Origin: Patella vulgata
Lineage: Eukaryota; Mollusca; Gastropoda; Patellidae
DNA length: 64,000 nt
Direction: 5' to 3'
Assembly (NCBI RefSeq): GCF_932274485.2
Contig: NC_065879.2
Location: 48,160,936 to 48,224,935, forward strand
The notes under the pieces are model-generated. The model did not search any database. It was not told the origin of the DNA and saw only the letters and a program-made list of their open reading frames with translations. Shown here one piece after another: positions 34,491 through 47,774 of this stretch (position 1 is its first letter; each line of letters opens with the position of its first letter). The translations under genes and the position numbers were made by a program.

Positions 34491-36530
34491 ATGCAAAATG
34501 TGACAAGGCCCTAAATCATGAATCCGGACCATACCACCACTGTTGGTTCCTTAGGACCCCTAGATGCACATGCGGGCATATTGCGATCCAAATCCCACCA
34601 GTACCCACAGAAATTATTTTTCATTATTTTCTTAAAAATAATGGCTAATTTTAATGCATTTCTTAACTAAATTTTAACTCTCACTCACGCAACGGATACT
34701 CACCTGAACGAAATTCTTTTTAGGGATTATGTAGGCCTACTGTCCCTTGAAATTTTCCACAAAATTATTTTCACTTGAATCCAGCCATAGAGTCTGGGTT
34801 AGAGTTTCGATACATGAAGTCCATGGCATCAAATAAAATAGGCTATGTTTCGACACGTTTCTCTTCACTGCGGCGGGGGTGGGAGCGAGGGTGAATACAT
34901 GTGCTTTTAGTACTTTATCTCCACTATATATATCAACAATAATATTGGATGCAGATCGCCCCAGTTTTTCGGAGCGAGTTTTGAAAGTAGGCACACTCGG
35001 CTGATATTACGACACTTTCGGATACGATGTAAGTTAAGTTATTGTCAACTTTTCTGCCATACATCAACATCAAGATGAAATTTCGAATGTAGCTTCCCCA
35101 CGGTAATACAAAGCCCAGAAGGGCACTTCCGGTATCAGTGACGCCACTTCCGGTTTCTTGGACTTGACACTAATATACCCATGTGACATATCGCTGAAAA
35201 GGTCATCACATGTACATTACGATTCTGTCATTACCACACGTTTTTACAGAGACGTCAAGGGAATATGGCCCAAAACTTGCCGCAAACTTGATGTGAGTAT
35301 ACGAGACGATGATAAAAAGAAATATACGAAATGTAAAGATATCATTAATTTGAAAAGTATTCCATATATATTATGTACATATCATACATATACAGTTACT
35401 AGCAATATTATAACTCGTAATACATATAGACCTGTATCTCATATCACCATTCGGTTCGAATTTTTTGATTTCACACCGTTTCGCTTTATACAGTGTACTT
35501 GTGGAAAAGGACACTGGATTCAACACACTAAATGAAAATACAGTATAAAACGTTACAAATCGTGAATGCAAAAAGTGGCACAGCATACTGACAGTTCTCT
35601 TTTCACAACATTTTAAAAGAGACTGGATGTCAAAGAAATGAAGAGAGTCAGGATCATGAATGCTTAATTCAGAGTTGATGTCCTCAATATATGGTCATAA
35701 ATGAATATATGGCACACATTGAATGAATGTGATCTACGAGTATCTAATATAAAACATGCGCAATTTGTTGAATTTGTGAGATGAGAGGGATCTGAACATG
35801 GGCACACAATATAAAATAAGTCCTTAATTTCCAGGGTGGAGTTTTTATTCGTCCAATTCCGTTATTACTGCGCTTCGCAAACCACTTCTCGTCACCAGGT
35901 GATCTATTTGACGCTCTGTATCCTCATCCATGTCCCTCAGTAGTTTCCCAGACCTTTGCTGTGCGGAGAGTCTAGAAAAATAGCTTCTAAAGCGAGTAAA
36001 TACCCAAAGTTCCCAGGGTTCCTGTGATTTGCATAGATCCGATGCAGTGAAACTTTTTTCAGATAAATTATGTGTCACTAATATACTTCAGCCCTCAAGG
36101 TCGATGTCGACAATGCACCCCGCCGCAGTCGAGAAAAACGCGTTTTAAAATGGGTCTAATTTCAGTGTTTTGGATACCTAGGTTTTCCAAACTAGTCTCA
36201 TTTCTACACTCCAACTTGAACTTCGTTGATATTGGGCATATATTGAGGGGAACCCAAGGTGGTTCATACTTCATTATGAACAGTCTCGAAAAATGTGTAC
36301 CGAAGCCGCAGTTGCCGTCAAAAGTATGGTACTTTTCTCACTGAAAATAGCGTCGTTTTAAACCAAAAAAATCGGGGCGACCAAGCTCCGCAATAAGGCG
36401 GAGCAGAGACCTACTTTATTTTCTGTGGGGTCTGGGGGCCCCCGGGGTACCAACCACCAAGTTTGATCAAAATCGGTTTCCTGCTGCCTTATCACTTTTT
36501 GCAGAATTTGCATGGTCTTCTCACGGACTC
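34491..36530. other. 2 kb non-tandem segment inside the family 1 mosaic
   Basis: It interrupts type b core sequence. The right end carries the family E end gcatggtcttctcacggac near 36508. The interior is more GC-rich than its surroundings and contains acttccggtatcagtgacgc at 35126. It may be an inserted element or retained host DNA. I could not define a target duplication. Confidence 0.4.
35848..36025 (-). CDS. Candidate 3' coding exon, unidentified
   Basis: A minus-strand frame reads EPWELWVFTRFRSYFSRLSA, then QQRSGKLLRDMDEDTERQID and HLVTRSGLRSAVITELDE, and ends at a TAA. The composition, with alternating acidic and basic residues, is typical of protein. A possible 3' splice acceptor, gcaaatcacag, lies just before GAACCCTGG. 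Base composition is clearly more GC-rich than the flanks. No family was recognised, and no partner exon was identified nearby. It could be a host exon or part of a mobile element carried in this segment. Confidence 0.3.
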
Positions 36531-36534
36531 GTTC

Positions 36535-38850
36535 TTAAATGGCACATATAAATTTCATACAGATCGGCAGTTAGAGCTTTCACAAAGTGAAACAAGGGCC
36601 ATAAATCTAGAAGTAATAAATGGAAATTGCTGAAATTCAATAGGATTCTTCTCTTGACTAATTTAAATGACACATGTAAATTTCATACAGATCGGCAGAG
36701 CATTAGAGCGTTCCCATGGTGCAACAAAGTGAAACAGGGACCATAACTCAAGAAGTTATAGACGGAAATAGCTGAAATTCAATAGGATTCTTCGTTTCAC
36801 TAATATAAATCATGCATATAAATTTCAGAAAGATCGGGTGATAACTTTTGGCGTTAGAACGTTCAGAAGGTTCAATAAAGTGAAACATGGGCCATAACTC
36901 TAGACGTAATAAATGGAAATTGCTGAAATTCCATAGGATTCTTCATTTCACTAATATAAATAATGCATATAAATTTCTGAAAGATCAGATGATAACTTTT
37001 GACGTTAGAGCATTCACAAGGTTCAATAAAGTGAAACAAAGAGCCATAACTCTACACGTAAAAAATGGAAATAGCTGAAATTCACAAGGCTTCTTCGTGT
37101 CACTAATCTAAATAATGCATATAAATTTCAGAAAGATCGGATGATAACTTTTGGCATTAGAGCGTTCACAAGGTTCAACAAAGTGAAACAAGGGCCAAAA
37201 CTCTTGACGTAATACACGGAAATTATTGAAATTAAATAGGCTTCTTCATCTCACTAATTTAAACAACATATATCAATTTTAACACAATTGGATGATAACT
37301 TTTGGCCTTAGAGCGTTCACAAGAAATTGTGGACAATGGACGGACGGACAAACCGACAGACGGACGGATGGATGGACAGACGGACGTACGGGGGCGACGG
37401 CAATATACGTCCACATCAGTGATGGGATTTTGCCCGTATATTCCGGACTTGTCCGAATCTTTTTTCCAGACGCCCAAAATTGTCCGACCGGGAATATGCC
37501 CAATCGCACATCAAGACATGGTGAATAATATTTAAAATTCCGAAATTAATATAGTTTACTGAGTGTATAACTACCACTCAACCCGATTATCGTCGATAAT
37601 ACGCTGGGTTTATTAGGTAATTAAGTGATCAACGTATTTATCGTGTAATACCGTCTATAGTACAAACCTACCTTGATTTAACTACTTAATCTGCCTTGAT
37701 TGACTGACTTAATCCTTTGTCGGACAATTCATCAATCTAATCTTCAACAGAAGTCATTGCTTTCCTTTTGTCGGACTATTCATCAATTCAATAAGAATGA
37801 TTATAATTTTAATCCACCTGTTTACCTCGTGGTTTCTCATTTGTAGGGCATCTTAATCGCATTGATGTGAGCCGACATCATCTATAATAAACTAATCATA
37901 GATGTTACATATCGTAAGAGTAAATAACACCCTAAATCAATGGACAGTCATTTTGTCTACGATATCTTTTACGTCTTTTAAGAATCCATATAGAAATTCT
38001 CATCCACAGTGGCACTTTCCCTTGATCTCGAGCGCGGCACGAATATTGCTTAACATATTATTAGGCAGTGCTTACTATGAAGCCGTGTGATGAGTCACGT
38101 AGGCTATTAGTCTCTATTATCCAGAAAAATATTCTACGAATATGTTGAAGACTAGGAGTTTCTGGGTGACCGAGACTAGTATGCACCCAGCAAAATAACA
38201 AAAAGGGGAGGGGCTACCAATAGCTATATGAGCAGAAATTCTAACGTATTTGTAGGCGTCAATCATTCTGCTGTGTTACCTATGATGCCTGTCACTCTGT
38301 CGTGACTATGAAAGAGTGTTATTCGCTGAAGTTAGCGATGCCTGTTTACAAGTGATTTAACTATTTCGGAAGTTCTGCATTCATTTGCTGCCGTATAAAC
38401 GAAGACACGTAATTCTAAAGAAATATTATGGTTGTGAATTTGATGCCGAAGCAGGATCGGCAAGCTTTCATTCAACATATCACGAAAATGCTTAATTTTG
38501 TAGGACATTTACTGACATAAATTTGAATGCCGTACGGGAATTAAGTGTGAAAAATAGCTAGGTCACCAATTTTTATTACGTACGGGATTTGAATATTTTG
38601 TTGACATGTGGTTTTTAATTGTGGTATGAATTGAATACTGTATGGGAATTAAATATGAAAAATAGCGAGGTTCACCTATTTTTATTACGTACGGGATTTG
38701 AATATTTTGACATGTGACTTTTAATTGTGGTACGAATTCGTCTGCTTAAATAATGATAAGAGTTATGCCCCTTTATTTTCGGTAAAATGTCCGACAAGTA
38801 AAATTTTAAATCCCATCACTGGTCCACATTTCAATGTGGGCGCATAAAAA
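36535..38850 (+). mobile_element. Tandem-cored sequence, family 1, core type b, with right end split by hAT
   Basis: Type b units from 36540 to 37310, then attgtggacaatggacggacgg, gcgacggcaatatacg and the terminal hairpin. The hairpin is interrupted by the hAT element at 37417-38821 and finishes with tcaatgtgggcgcataaaaa at 38831-38850. Confidence 0.7.
37417..38821. mobile_element. hAT element of the cagtgatgggattt family, copy 2 (1405 bp)
   Basis: Inverted ends cagtgatgggatttt and its complement. Perfect 8-bp duplications gtccacat lie at 37409-37416 and 38822-38829. The joined flanks restore the family 1 terminal hairpin. Near its right end a segment of about 110 bp (gtacgggaattaa...gatttgaatattttg, near 38530-38710) is duplicated relative to copy 1. 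No complete transposase. Confidence 0.95.
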
Positions 38851-40572
38851 GGGCCATAACCCATGGCGTAATTAACGGAAATTCAATGATGGATATCAAT
38901 TTCAACATATTAGATGATAACTGTTTTCATTAGAGCATTCACAAGATTCAACAAAGTGAAACAAGGGCCATAACTCTAGATGTAATTAACGGAAATTGCT
39001 GAAATTCAATAGGCTTCTTTGCTTTACTAATTTAAATGATGCATATAAATTTCATACAGATCGGATAATAACTTTTGTCGTTATTCACAAGGTATAAAAT
39101 AACAAAGTGAAACAAGGGCCATAACTCACGGCGTAATTAACGGAAATTGCTGAAATTCAATAGGCTTCTTCGTTTCACTAATTTAAATGATACATATCAA
39201 TTTCAAACAGATCGGATGATAACTGTTGTCATTAGAGCGTTCACAAGATTCAACAAAGTGAAACAAGGGCCATAACTCTAGATGTAATTAACGGAAATTG
39301 CTGAAATTCAATAGGCATCTTTGTTTTACTAATTTAAATGAGGCATATAAATTTCATACAGATCCGATAATAACTTTTGTCGTTAGGGCATTCACAAGGA
39401 ACAACAAAGTGAAACAAGGGCAATAACTCTAAAACTAATTAACAGAAATTGCTGAAATTCAATAGGTTTCTTCGTTTCACTAATTTAAATGATGTATATC
39501 AATTTCAAACAGATCGGATGATAACTGTTGTCATTAGAGCGTTCACTAGTGTTGAAAATCGGATCGAGATTTGTGATCCGAATACTTTTGTTGGCTATCC
39601 GAATACTATTCGGATACGTGAAATTCTTGAACAAAATTACATCAAAAGTTCATATACCGGTACTCATAATTTCTTACTTGTTTCAATGTTTATGAGTGTC
39701 TGTGTATGCCGAGTATGAAATCGTACTTTCGATTTGCAAATTCTTTGAGCCGCGAAGAAAAAAACGGGCCTACCTTTAACCGTAATTATTAAGACTATCT
39801 ATGACATCGGTCTGACATCCAAAAAAATCAATGAGGTGAAGGAATTTGTATAGTATAACTACTACTCCTGTTATCTGCACCCTCCCACTTATCATTTTGC
39901 TCAATCAACACGAATGAAAAAAGTAAAATAAAACCATGTGCCATTTATTCCGGCAAGGTCGTTTGCCTCATTCTAATAATCTACTACTATTGAACCAATC
40001 AGTGAGTGGGAATATACGTGACCTAGGTCGTTATAAATAAATTTCATTGTGGGAAGTCAAAACACGGTCTAAACTCGTATGCGTATAAACTAGCGCAGGG
40101 AATGAATGAACATTTTTTTTATTTAGACTACTGTTTTCGTTGCACTGCATTAATAATTTTATTAGTTACTATCACTAAATAATACGCATAATGTTGACAT
40201 TTATGCTCAGAGCTACGTACGTGATCAATTGCATTGGGGAAAATTTCAAAGTAATCAGACGTAAAAATGGCTAAATATAGAGCATACGGAATGTCAGAAT
40301 ATATTGTAACGAATAGTAAACGGATAGTAAAATGATTCGGATAACCCTTATTTTGTATCCGTTAACGAATATCCGAACAGTAGTTTCAACACTAGCGTTC
40401 ACAAAATTCAACAAAGTGAAACAAGGGCCATAACTCTAGATGTAATTAAAGGAAATTGCTGAAATTCAATAGGATTCTTTGTTTTACTTATTTAAATGAG
40501 GCATACAAATTTCATACAGATTGATAACTTTACTCGTTAAAGAGTTCACAAGGTGCAACAAAGTGAAACAAG
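38851..40572 (+). repeat. Family 1 type b core array without a left arm
   Basis: Units read gggccataactctagatgta, ggaaattgctgaaattcaat and aatttaaatgatgcatat, from 38851 to 39546 and 40395 to 40572. It follows a right end directly and leads into a new left arm at 40573. A hAT MITE interrupts it. Confidence 0.7.
39547..40394. mobile_element. hAT MITE (848 bp)
   Basis: Inverted ends tagtgttgaaa and its complement, with perfect 8-bp duplications gcgttcac at 39539-39546 and 40395-40402. The interrupted core motif agagcgttcacaagattcaa occurs intact many times in neighbouring units. Repeated ttcggata motifs near both ends are probable subterminal repeats. Confidence 0.95.
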
Positions 40573-40810
40573 CGGTTGCCATGCAAGATACGCCCACATT
40601 TTGCAAGAGATGGACAGAGAACAAGCTCAAAAAAAGTAGTGATTTTTCGTATAATCAAGGGCCATAATTCAGGAAGTTACAATCCGATATGCATGAATAT
40701 TGAAAGGAACCAAGATCTTTGGGTTATAAACATGAATTTCAAGTTTCATCAAAATTGGATCAAAACTGTTTCCTCTCTCTAGAGGATCCAAAACCTTGAT
40801 ATACCATATA

Positions 40811-41984
40811 TACTGAGCGCCATGGAAAACGCATCACTTTTTTTCCCAAATATTTTATTACTAGGTGGTTTTGTATGTATAATATTATGCAATACTATGA
40901 ACTATTGTTTCACACAATGCTCCCAAACGCAAAAAAAATATCGGCCCGCGTGCACAAAAAAAAAAATTGCACGAGATGCCATGAAAAACCCAATATTCAC
41001 GTGCAGCATTGTTTGTGAGCCCTTTAAAAGCATGTTTTCAACTTAATGTGCAGTACTGTGAAATTTCAATCTGTCGTAATTTGTTGTTGGATGTGCGAAG
41101 GAATCGAGTTAGAGATGCCAAGACTTACTGAAAATCAACGGAATGAAGCCATGGGAATGTCCCGGGCTGGCATGTCTACACGTGCTATTGCCAGACACTT
41201 CCATTGTCATCAGTCCACTATTGTAAGGTTGGTGGAACGTGTTCAAGTTACTGGATAAATGCGTGACCGTCAACGTCCTGGTCCACAACGCGTTACAACC
41301 CAGACTCAAGACCGCTACATCCGGGTCACTCATCTGCGTGACAGATTCCGCCCAGCGACTCGACCTTATGTTGGAGTTATCCTCAGGGATCGTCACTGTC
41401 AGCGGCGTTTGATATGGGCTCAAGGACACCAGACATGGAGAAGAGTAGACTGGCAAAGTGTGTTCTTCAGTGATGAGAGTTGCTTTCATCTTTATCACGC
41501 TGATGGGTGTCAACGTGTATGGAGACGTCTTGGGGAACGTCTTGCAGACTGCTGTGTCTTCGAAACGAATCAATGGGGTGGGGGAAGTGTAATGGTGTGG
41601 GGAGATTGGACGCCGTCTGTATCGGAGACCACAGATGCACACCATTGCTGCTTTAGAAGCTTCTTTTGTCCAAGAATGGAACAATTTGCCCCAGGCCTTC
41701 TTTCAAACATTGGTTTATTCCATGCGACGTCGCTGCACAGCGTGTGTAAGATCCTGTGGAGGACACACGCGCTACTGACATCTGTGTCATACTTTTGGTT
41801 TTGACCCCTCTGACTTTGTACCGTTGATTAAAGATTAAACATCCATAAGTGTACAAATGTGTTGTTATTGATGTGTTCCCATTTGAATATTGTTCACAAT
41901 AAGAAGCAAAATAAATAAGATATGTTTACAGGGTCATTTAGTTATACGAAAAACTAAGTGATGCGTTTTCCATGGCGCTCAGTA
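40811..41984 (+). mobile_element. Tc1/mariner transposon B, copy 2, internally deleted (1174 bp)
   Basis: Ends tactgagcgccatggaaaac and its near complement, with TA duplications at 40809-40810 and 41985-41986. It is the same family as 13780-15912. It lacks the nested hAT of that copy but has two internal deletions of its own. Confidence 0.93.
41115..41700 (+). pseudogene. Tc1-family transposase B, copy 2, deleted
   Basis: The N-terminal helix-turn-helix is readable at 41115-41255 (MPRLTENQRNEAMGMSRAGM, then RAIARHFHCHQSTIVRLVER), ending at a stop. A second frame from 41259 keeps the linker, FSDESCF (the Arg of the usual FSDESRF changed) and GGGSVMVWG. Roughly 75 bp are missing before RPYVGVILRD compared with copy 1. 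About 240 bp holding the second aspartate (FQQDN) are missing after VMVWG, so the sequence jumps to the GRRLYRRPQ region. It cannot be active. The different damage in the two copies shows both were moved by an intact element elsewhere. Confidence 0.88.
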
Positions 41985-43146
41985 TATTTGCGTACGAGGG
42001 GCAGCCATTTTGTCCAGCAGTTTTGGTCCAATTTGTATGAAATTCAGACTCAACCATCATAAGGGTATAACAGTGATATATTCAAATGTTTTTTTTTAAA
42101 TCGGATAAAAATTGTGACATCTAGAGGGATCACATCCTAAAAATGCGACTGTTCGTACAATCAAGGGCCATAATTCAGGAAGTTACGATCCAATATGCAA
42201 GAATATCGACAGGAACCAAGATCTTTGGGTTATAAATATGTATTTCAAGTTTCATCAAAATCGGATCAAAATTGTGGCCTCTAGAGGATCCACAACCTTG
42301 ATATACCATATATTTACACTATTTGTGTGCAAGAGGCGGCCATTTTGTCCGGCAATTTTGGTCCGATTTCCACGAAATTCAAACTCAGCCATCATAATGG
42401 AGTAACGGTGATATACTCGACAGTTTTTTTAAATAGGTTAATAATTGTGACCTTTAGAGGGACCACAATCAGGGGCCATAATTCAGGATGTTACGATCCG
42501 ATATGCGCGAATATCGAAAGCAACCAAGATCTTTGGGTTATAGACATGCATTTCAAGCTTCATCAAAATTGCGCCAAATTGTGACCTCCAGAGGGTCCAC
42601 AACCTTGAAATACCAGATGTTTTCACTATTTGCACTGAGGAGCAGCCATTTTGTTTGGCAGTTTTGGTATGATTTTCACAAAATTCAAACTCAGCCGTCC
42701 TTAGGGTGTAACGGTGATATAATAATACGTTTTTTTAATCGGATAAAAATTATGACCACTATAGGGTCCACAAGCTAAAAACGCGATTTTTCATACAATC
42801 AGGGGCAATAATTCAGGAAGTTACGGTCCGATATGCGCGAATATCGAAAGGAACCAAGGTATTTGGGTTATAAACATGCATTTGAAGTTTCATCAAAATC
42901 CAATCAAAATTGTGACCTTTAGAGTGTTCACAAGCTAAAAACGTGATTTTTCGTACAATCAGGGCCCATAATCCATGAAGTTATGGTCCGATACATGCCA
43001 ATATCAAACGGAACCGAGATCTTTGGGAGATAGACCTATATTTCAAATTTCTTCAAAATCGGATAAAAATTGTGACCTGTAGAGTGTCCACAAACAAATC
43101 GTGGACAGACGTCCGGACAGGGGCGACGACCATATACGTAAACATG

Positions 43147-45369
43147 AAAATGTTCAAATAGACTAAAGGCACTAAAAATAAAATCTGATCTTATTAAATC
43201 CAAACCTTGCTAATATATTATGTAAAAACAGATTTTTAAAGTTGTTGTATATTGTATTGTATATATCGGTAATTGTTTTGTAATAAGCCTAGCTGAGACA
43301 TAAAATTGTTAGATGTTGTATTTTTCATCACACATCTTTGGCAGATAAAATACTCCAGTTGGCAGAAAAAAAAATGGACATTTCTTTATATAAAAATGAT
43401 CATCCATTTTGGCAGAAATAAACTGAAAGCCAGTGTGAGCCCTGGGTGAATGGCTTGATAGAGTTCAAGGATCAGCAGAGATAAGCAATTTGATTGGTTG
43501 ATTGGTCATAATGAGGCCCAAAATATGACCTTTGTCACCAGTCTTAAAGGGACAATGTCACTCCTGCTGGTTTGACAGCTTCAAAAGGTAAAAAAAAAAA
43601 GCCTTATTCTAAGTAATAGATATGTTAGTGTCCTACCTGTTGTGTAAATTATCCATTAAATCCTATTTTACTTGTCCAGAGGGTTCGAAAATATTTCTAA
43701 ATCCAAGTCACATTTGAAAAGCTTCACGTTAGGCTTTTCAAATCATTTCAGAACCATTTCTATCAAGGGAGGTAATAAGCTCCAGATTTGATTGACTTCC
43801 TGTTCTAAGAATAGCTTTCCGTGATGTCATCACCGGGATATCCCACGCGTGTGGCACTATTGTCAGTATTGTCCCAAATAATAGTAAATACATAAGATCA
43901 GCGGAAATGGGGGTTAAAATGACTTGGATTACCACACAATTAATTCAAGTTAATCAATGACATTTTATAGACAGTCCATCCACAGACAATCTGCTTGTAT
44001 TGTTTAGAGATATATACTATAGCCTATAAAACGCTGGTGTCAATATCACCTACACGACTACAGGTTCGAGTTCGACATTGATTGACAAACTTAAGTCTTG
44101 ATTTTTTCCGTTGATTAAGCCCCAAACAATAACTCTTTCACAATTTCAATCTTTCAGGTACCACAGAAAATACTTTTAAGAGGGCATCAAACTGGGCTTT
44201 TGCACCAATGAAAGGAGCCAAGCATTATGGCTTCATGTTATCCTTGCTATATAATATGGTGAAGGCCCCTGGGCCCAGATGCCAGTCAAATATACAAACC
44301 TTAGCATCGGCAGATCACAGCACTGATTGCAATGCGGATCAGACTGCGCATGCTCGCTATATTGTGGTTACCCATAAAAACCCCATGAAATTTTACCTTG
44401 GATGCTACCCTGCAAAAGGCAATGTGTCTTTATTTAAGGAAATAAAATCGAATAGGCCTACTAATTATTGATCTCACATCTCCTACCCATACTGGTCTAA
44501 GCCTACTATGTGGCTGTCTGGCAAATTCTAAGGAAACACTTGTCTGCAATATCACCCTAGGTGGAAACAGGCATTAAACCTAAAGACCCCCCCACTCCCC
44601 TCCCCTTTTAGGATGGAGCATAAAGGCAAACCATGAAGGAAATGACCACTGGGTGGAGCTGACCTCTGAAAGATTGCTGGGACCATTGCTAAAACCAAGC
44701 CTGAACCAACTTCACAAATAGCCAAGGAAGAGAACCAGATTTTAATGTAAGAATTTTTTTTATTTTTCATAATAGTCTTCTTGGATTAAAACCAGTATAC
44801 TGTCTATATCTTCAGGACACAACAGGAGGGTATTAGACTATTAGGACTCTATTCCCTGTAGTACCAAGGCGTCACATCACAAACTGCCTGTAAGCCATGT
44901 GTCGTCTCTGCGATTAACATCTTCGTCCTTACCAATTGCACGGACATCGGTTTGGTACACACTGGCAACAATCTGATTAAAATACAAATCTATATTTCAT
45001 TTTGTTTTTTTATACTTTCGATGGCCTACACTACAAGAAGATCTGACCGGTTGTAGTGGAAGGTCGTGTCAGAAGTCATACAAGCAGCTTTTGACTCTAT
45101 GACGCCAGACATTTGATTAACAAATCAGCCTTGATGTTTCTAGTGGGTTACCCAGTTCCGTGAAATTCATGCCAAAAATTGCCGAAACACATCACATCAT
45201 CCAGAACTAAGTTATATATAACAACTTTTCCAGATCCTAGTGTAGTAAAGACAAGCATAATGAAATTTTGAACTATGAAAAACAAAACGAAATAGGATCT
45301 GCGGTTTAATCAGATTACATTGGCAAGATCCTGGCTCTAAATCATTCTCTTCAAACTACTGAAAAAATT
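43147..45369. other. Low-repeat region, no supported gene
   Basis: The frame at 44208-44471 (87 codons) has no recognisable domain or convincing splice context. The aggttcgagttcgac at 44061 resembles a Pol III box B but has no partner box A or cloverleaf. A ctatgacgccag-type word at 45100 recurs near 17330 and 55375, suggesting fragments of a common old repeat. Confidence 0.35.
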
Positions 45370-45540
45370 AAATTAACCATACATTATGCAAGAACTAAAT
45401 CTGCTAGGTATTGTAGGTCTTTCTTTAGGCCTGAAATGTTATCTAAATTATTAATTAGACATTAATTAACCTATCGGGACCATAATCAAATCTTGATGTC
45501 ATCGCTAGCCTGTGATATTTACTGGATTGGAATCCTATCT
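45370..45540 (-). repeat. Dispersed repeat G, uninterrupted copy
   Basis: Reverse complement of 2850-2975 joined directly to 4337-4400. It is the empty-site reference for the family 2 element; the junction is between 45441 and 45442. Confidence 0.65.
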
Positions 45541-45567
45541 GCTGCTCAATACTCTATGATCAAATCA

Positions 45568-46825
45568 AAAGATAGGTTGCCAGGCAACAAACCATACGCC
45601 CACAGCAGCTAAATCGTCCGAGCGGTCGACAAGGGTTGTCGCATATTTATTTCTTTGTAGGTAATAATCCGATCAGATTATACATTTTGTCGTTTGAGGG
45701 TTTACAAACAAACTGAAACAAGGGTCTCAATTCTGGAAGTAATCTACAGAAATTGTTGAAATTTGACAGACTTTTTCGTTTAACTAATTTAAATAATGCA
45801 TATAAATTTCATACAGATCACATGATCACTTTTGTCATTAAAACGTTCACAATCGCCATAACTCTAGAAATTATTGACGGAAATTGTTGAAATTCAATAG
45901 ACCTGTTTCACAAATTTAAATGATGCATAAAAATTTCATACATATCGGATGATAACTTTCATCAATCGAGCATTAACAAGATTTAACAAAGTGAAACAAG
46001 GGCAATAACTCTAGAAGTAATTATTGTAAATTGCTGAGATTCAATAGGCTTTTTCGTTTCACTAATTTAAATCATGCATATAAATTTCACAAAGATCGGT
46101 TCATAACTTTTGGCGTTAGAGCATTCACAAGAATCAATAAAGTGAAACAAGGGCCATAACTCTAGACGTAATAAACGGAAATTGCGGAAATTCAATAGGC
46201 TTCTTTGTTTCAGTAACCTAAATAATGCATATAAATTTCAGAAAGATCAGATGATAACTTTTGACGTTAGAGCGTTCACAAGGATCAATAAAGTGAAACA
46301 AGGGCCATAACTCTAGACGTAATAAACAGGAATTGCTGAAATTCAATAGGCTTCTTCGTTTCAGCAATCTAAATAATGCATAAAAATTTCAGAAAGATCG
46401 GATGATAACTTTTGACGTGAGAGCGTTCACAAGGATCAATAAAGTGAAACAAGGGCCATAACTCTAGACGTAATAAACGGAAATTGCCGAAATTCAATAG
46501 GCTTGTTCGTTTCAGTAATCTAAATAATTCATATAAATTTCAGAAAGATCGGATGATAACTTTTGGCGTTAGTGCGTTCACAAGGTTTAATAAAGTGAAA
46601 CAAGGGCCATAACTCTAGAGGTAATAAACGGAAATTGCTGAAATTTAATAGGCTTCTTCGTTTCACTAATTTAAATAATGCATGTAAATTTCAGAAAGAT
46701 CGGATGATAACTTTTGGAGTTAGAGCATTCACAAGAAATTGTGGACGACGGACGGATGGACGGACCGACAGACGGATGGGGGCGACGGCAATATATGTCC
46801 ACATTTCAATGTGGGCGAATAAAAA
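45568..46825 (+). mobile_element. Tandem-cored element, family 1, core type b, complete and uninterrupted
   Basis: Left arm agataggttgccaggcaaca with atacgcccaca, seven or so type b units, (acgg) microsatellite (gacgacggacggatggacgg), gcgacggcaatatatg, hairpin and gtgggcgaataaaaa. It is the cleanest example in the window of left arm, core, microsatellite and right arm in order, at about 1.26 kb. No coding capacity. Confidence 0.8.
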
Positions 46826-47774
46826 TTTGTTCTTTGTAAATATTGTTCTATTTGCCGTTTTTGTTTCTGTGTAAATATATTACGACTATTAAAAGAAAGT
46901 TTGTTCTTACTTTGAGTCCCTCTGTTCATTCATTTCTGAGTCTTTCAACTCACTCCCTTGTTGTGCCAGTTTTCCCTTTTTGTCTTTAGCCTTTTTTGGA
47001 CTCAGTGGGGGTGGATGGAGAGGTGGTTTCATGACATGTTATATGTATTTGGAACTTTCGTCTAGATCTTATTGTCCTTGATATAGATGGTGCTGTTGAT
47101 TTTGAAGGTTGTGTTGCATTAGTAGCTTCTGGATTAGTTGGTAAAGTAGGTGGTGGGGGTTTTCAATACAGGGTAATGAATCTAATGATTCCACCTGGCA
47201 TGTCCGACACAAAAAAACGGTAGATCTGGTCCAGTTTTAACTAATCTCAAATAGACTGCTTTTGAAATACCTGTAAAACCAAAATGCAAGTATATAAATA
47301 AGGTTTTCCAGAATTCATATAAAATTATAGCCAATATGTCTAATTAAAATTAATAATTACACACAAGAAATTGTTCTGATCCGTTCCAACTGCAGAAATA
47401 AATCTTATGAATAATTTATCTAGCTTGAGTTGATATTACTGACTGAGGGTGAAACTTCAAATAATCAGTTCTATGATCAATCAATAATAATAAAAAAATG
47501 CAGCTTGGTGAAGCCATGCCAAGATTAGGCCTAATCAAAGCTAATAATGAAGACAATCGTCTAATTTTAAAGATAATCAGACAGTTTGTTCCATCAATTA
47601 AGTAACCAGGCAAAGCCAGTGATAATCAGTTTACTCGAGGTGAAGTATTATTAGTAGTAATGGTATGATCAACAATGACAACGGCCACAGGTATCGAAAT
47701 TCCAATCATTCACTGCGCACTTTGTCACAGATTTTGAAGCCTTGAGAGTATAAGTAAATAATATAAACTTACCG
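46826..47774. other. Non-repetitive region, no supported gene
   Basis: AT-rich DNA with short openings such as the minus-strand frame at 47416-47613, which shows no domain. It lies downstream of the candidate first exon at 47775-47893, so it would be intronic if that exon is real. Confidence 0.3.

Larger units (their letters stand above)
40573..43146 (+). mobile_element. Tandem-cored element, family 1 ends with a third core type (c)
   Basis: Left arm gcggttgccatgcaagatac plus gcccaca is a variant of the family 1 arm. The core differs completely: long units with ggccataattcaggaagtta, ccaagatctttgggttataa and cggccattttgtccggcaat. The right end reads gtggacagacgtccggacag, then gcgacgaccatatacg. 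A Tc1-like element interrupts it at 40811-41984. No protein is encoded. Confidence 0.65.

Noticed and set aside
34491-36530. A single transposon with gcatgcaaa-type inverted ends
   Set aside because: Similarity between the two ends (catgcaaaatgtgac and the complement of gcagaatttgcatgg) is too weak, and no target duplication was found.
44040-44100. A tRNA gene around aggttcgagttcgac
   Set aside because: A box B-like word is present, but no box A or cloverleaf can be drawn upstream.
44208-44471. An 87-codon plus-strand gene
   Set aside because: ATG-initiated, but no domain, splice context or composition shift supports it.
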